Positions 61,001 to 64,000 of a stretch of DNA of 64,000 nt are shown piece after piece. The stretch's first letter is position 1. Each line of letters begins with the position of its first letter. The notes under the pieces are model-generated. The model was not told where the DNA came from and ran no database searches. It saw only the letters and a list, made by a program, of their open reading frames with translations. The position numbers were made by a program, and so were the translations under genes. The DNA is taken from NCBI RefSeq assembly GCF_014334115.1, contig NZ_CP060494.1:186001-250000 (forward strand), read 5' to 3'. This DNA comes from Sphingosinithalassobacter sp. CS137. Its GTDB lineage: Bacteria; Pseudomonadota; Alphaproteobacteria; Sphingomonadales; Sphingomonadaceae.

Positions 61001-62316
61001 TGATGGCGGCGCCGCTATCGGGCGGCATCCGCTACAACGGGCCCGCGGGCGTGCTGTTCTCGCTCGCCGGACTGCCGGACCAGACGCTGCGCGGACCGAT
61101 CGGAGTCGCGGCCAATTTCTCGGGCCGGGTGCGCGCGCCCGAACTCGCCGGCGTCGTGCGCGCGAACAATCTCACCTACGAGAACGAGACCTATGGCACG
61201 CGGCTGACGAACATGCGGCTCGAGGGCCGGTTCACCGACGACCAGCTGGTGCTGAACGAGCTGCGGGCACGTGCGGGCGAAGGCAGCGTGACGGCCAACG
61301 GGCGGATCAGCCTTGCCGCCGACGAAGGTTTCCCGCTGCGGGTGCGCGCCGAGTTCGAGAACGCCACGCTGGCGCGGAGCGACGCGCTGGCCGCCGAAGC
61401 GAACGGCTGGGTCGAAGTGACGAACAACGCCGACTTCGCATTGGTTCGCGGCGAACTGACGATCCCCGAAGCCAGGTACCGGATCATCCGCCAGGGTTCA
61501 GCAGAGGTCGCCGAGCTGGAAGGCGTGCGGCGGCGGAACGGCGGCGATGCCGACCAGGCATATGCGAGGAACGAACGCCAGCCGGTGCCCGAGCACGAGA
61601 TCCGGCTCAACCTCGTCGTTAACGCGGATAATCGGTTGTTCGTCTCCGGCATGGGTCTGGAATCCGAATGGGGCGCCCGGATCACCGTCGAAGGCACGGC
61701 CACGAACCCGAACATCGGCGGCTATGCGCAAGTGGTGCAGGGCACCTACTCCTTCGCCGGGCGGCGCTTCGAGCTGAATGAGAACACCAGCCGTGTCGAC
61801 TTCGTCGGCGATCGGCTCGCCAATCCGACGCTGAACATTTCGGCGAGCACGACGGCGGAGGGGATCACGGCGATCATCCGGGTGACCGGTACGGCGCAGC
61901 AGCCGGACGTCGCCTTCACTTCATCGCCGACCCTGCCGCAGGACGAAGTGCTGGCGCGGCTGTTGTTCGGAAGTTCGGTGACGAACCTGTCGGCCACCGA
62001 AGCGATCCAGCTCGCCGCGGCGCTCAATTCGCTGCGCGGGACCGGCGGCGGGCTCAACCCGCTGGGCGAGCTGCGTCAGGCGGCGGGGATCGATCGGCTG
62101 CGAATCCTGGGCGCGGACGAAGTGAGCGGTCGCGGAACGGCACTGGCGGCGGGCCAGTATCTGACCGACGACATCTATGTCGAGATCATCACCGACGCGC
62201 GCGGCTTCACCGCTACGCAGCTCGAAATCGCGCTCACCCGCGCGCTGAGCCTGCTTTCGCAGACCGGCTCGTTCGGAGGGTCGAGCGTCAGCCTCCGCTA
62301 TTCGAAGGATTACTGA
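58054..62316 (+). CDS. tamB: TamB, translocation and assembly module inner-membrane subunit
   Basis: Periplasm-spanning partner of TamA, also implicated in phospholipid transport. The 1420-residue protein has a cytoplasmic N-terminus, one membrane helix (about 37-58, IGIVAGGVVVLVGALLLLVN), a very long beta-helix of repeated strands, and the C-terminal DUF490 domain with VVQGTYSFAGRRFELNENTS, STTAEGITAIIRVTGTAQQP, VAFTSSPTLPQDEVLARLLF and the ending QTGSFGGSSVSLRYSKDY. Length is typical of alphaproteobacterial TamB. ATG 58054 overlaps the tamA stop (TGATG). Confidence 0.94.
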   Translation: MTDTQVHDAPERAPDDTAGEEHDVDKRPLWQRVAKWIGIVAGGVVVLVGALLLLVNTPFGRQFVADRLSNLTLASGLNIKIGRIDGSIYGEMVLHNVAVQDPEGTFASAERITLDWQPFALLSNHLDIDRLTSPEIRLERLPELIPSEEPRDPDAPLLPNIDIDIDALSIGRLIVGEAVTGRRHVARLEGSAHIDDGRAQIRAEGATLAAPGMAGGDRLALILDAVPEANQLDLDVQLDAPAEGLVAGLAGIDQPLELSVRGDGSWEAWAGRLASTLGGQRFAMLNLAAQDGTFRIGGAVRPGLVLEGAVERLTAPQVNVAIVAAIDEMIADTRVQLRSDALSLAAAGKINLDRSRFEDFRVDGLLLTPGAIAPNLVGQSVRATVALDGAFGTPVVDYKLQAGALGFGDTVVRQLYAEGQARVDAERILIPVRARAGRITGLDAVAGGPIADVALQGDIAITGDQILSDNLRILSDRVNATAIVAADISEGRYTGALKGRINDYQIDGIGVVSVTTDAELYAAPGGGWGIRGQIAGRSQRIYSDGIRNFLGGNAVASLRLGFDPEGVITFDQLRLRAPEFRITSGSGRYAPGGALLLNADAYSEQYGPLAARVTGSLAQPEVLLRAPRPGLGVGLAGLTARVRGNGGAYAVEASGETDYGPFNADVLVRTGDTLAIDVRSARFAGMDIDGQIRQTPAGPFAGTLRFAGSGVQGRAELASQSGVQRAAITARANNARIPGVANLRVGRAIIDATVLLTETPQVSGDAQIANLSTGQLTIEAARVRVNYEGGSGTAQLVARGATGVPFSIAANARLAPDQWLVALRGSASGVAFRTDDPARILLTDDSYRLQPTRLVFDQGSARIAGRYGNGLVLQARLDELDLSVVNGFVPGLGIGGTATGSLDFAQPDPATFPRADARLEIDDFTRSSLSTVSEAVDITFVGKLLPDGGDARALIKRGTTTVGRVIATLRPLPPGAGPWRERLMAAPLSGGIRYNGPAGVLFSLAGLPDQTLRGPIGVAANFSGRVRAPELAGVVRANNLTYENETYGTRLTNMRLEGRFTDDQLVLNELRARAGEGSVTANGRISLAADEGFPLRVRAEFENATLARSDALAAEANGWVEVTNNADFALVRGELTIPEARYRIIRQGSAEVAELEGVRRRNGGDADQAYARNERQPVPEHEIRLNLVVNADNRLFVSGMGLESEWGARITVEGTATNPNIGGYAQVVQGTYSFAGRRFELNENTSRVDFVGDRLANPTLNISASTTAEGITAIIRVTGTAQQPDVAFTSSPTLPQDEVLARLLFGSSVTNLSATEAIQLAAALNSLRGTGGGLNPLGELRQAAGIDRLRILGADEVSGRGTALAAGQYLTDDIYVEIITDARGFTATQLEIALTRALSLLSQTGSFGGSSVSLRYSKDY

Positions 62317-62371
62317 TCGATCCGTTGCGATCTGCGACCGAAACTGGAATAGTCGTTCGCGGAGAGGGCGC

Positions 62372-63883
<1,512 letters not shown>

Positions 63884-63913
63884 ACCCTCGGGCTGCCGGG
63901 CCGTTGTTCCGGC

Positions 63914-64000
63914 ATGCGCAGCACGCCCGATTTCGAGCAGGCGCGCGCGACGATGGTCGATCGTCAGATCGCCGCGCGCGGTATCCGCGACGAACGCCTC
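63914..64000 (+). CDS. pcm: Protein-L-isoaspartate O-methyltransferase, N-terminal fragment (cut by window edge)
   Basis: Repairs isoaspartyl residues with SAM in damaged proteins. Only 29 codons are in the window, starting MRSTPDFEQARATMVDRQIA and continuing ARGIRDERL, which matches the conserved Pcm N-terminus (MVxxQIxxRGIxDxxVL). It starts 30 bases after the flavin monooxygenase stop. Identification rests on this short motif; the catalytic SAM-binding region is beyond the edge. Confidence 0.72.
   Translation, partial: MRSTPDFEQARATMVDRQIAARGIRDERL

Overview
The window is GC-rich, densely coded alphaproteobacterial chromosome, most probably from a sphingomonad (Sphingomonadaceae). The evidence is the composition, the alphaproteobacterial forms of the genes (ParC, an UPF0262 protein, a DUF2849 protein in the sulfur operon, PurS/PurQ, the long NadE) and the many four-base stop/start overlaps. 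I found no phage, IS element, CRISPR array or rRNA, and one tRNA. No stretch longer than about 300 bases lacks a gene. Base composition looks even by eye, and no gene is visibly frameshifted.

Layout. 1-2946: pncC-nadE (NAD salvage and synthesis) behind a YkuD_2 transpeptidase, with a second, YkuD-type L,D-transpeptidase facing away. 3107-8124: methionine salvage (mtnB, mtnD, mtnC, mtnA), a TonB-like membrane protein and a convergent PLP aminotransferase that could close the cycle. 8268-15339: tRNA-Arg, a queuosine-precursor transporter, and purC and purS-purQ separated by a lipoprotein/Slam pair, followed by a DUF4349-type lipoprotein. 15516-24462: parC, a GGDEF-EAL protein, cca-nudL-DUF1285, GNAT, GST, folB and a periplasmic unknown. 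24696-27272: tonB-exbB-exbD-exbD, ending at a clear terminator. 27429-32233: a TPR protein, dcd, cdd, GH25, UPF0262, dnaB and an unknown gene. 32341-36718: assimilatory sulfate reduction (cobA-DUF2849-cysI-Rid-DUF934-cysH). 36803-50464: mixed metabolism (MDR reductase, astD, selO, hydrolase, glycosyltransferase, nitronate monooxygenase family, 2-hydroxyacid dehydrogenase, thiolase, prepilin peptidase, aldehyde dehydrogenase). 50638-54689: a DUF1989/YcgG heme-oxygenase pair divergent from marR and malate synthase G. 54700-64000: BrkB, tamA-tamB, a flavin monooxygenase and the start of pcm.

The least ordinary pieces are these: a probable type XI secretion pair (Slam plus TbpB-like lipoprotein) lying between purC and purS; a two-gene YcgG/DUF1989 unit with guanidino-compound associations; two strong hairpins between exbB and exbD; a 26-bp perfect palindrome before the sulfite reductase gene; a Rid-family protein lacking the catalytic arginine inside the sulfur operon; and a GH25 protein whose catalytic acidic pair appears exchanged. 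Functions come from reading motifs by eye; no database search was run.
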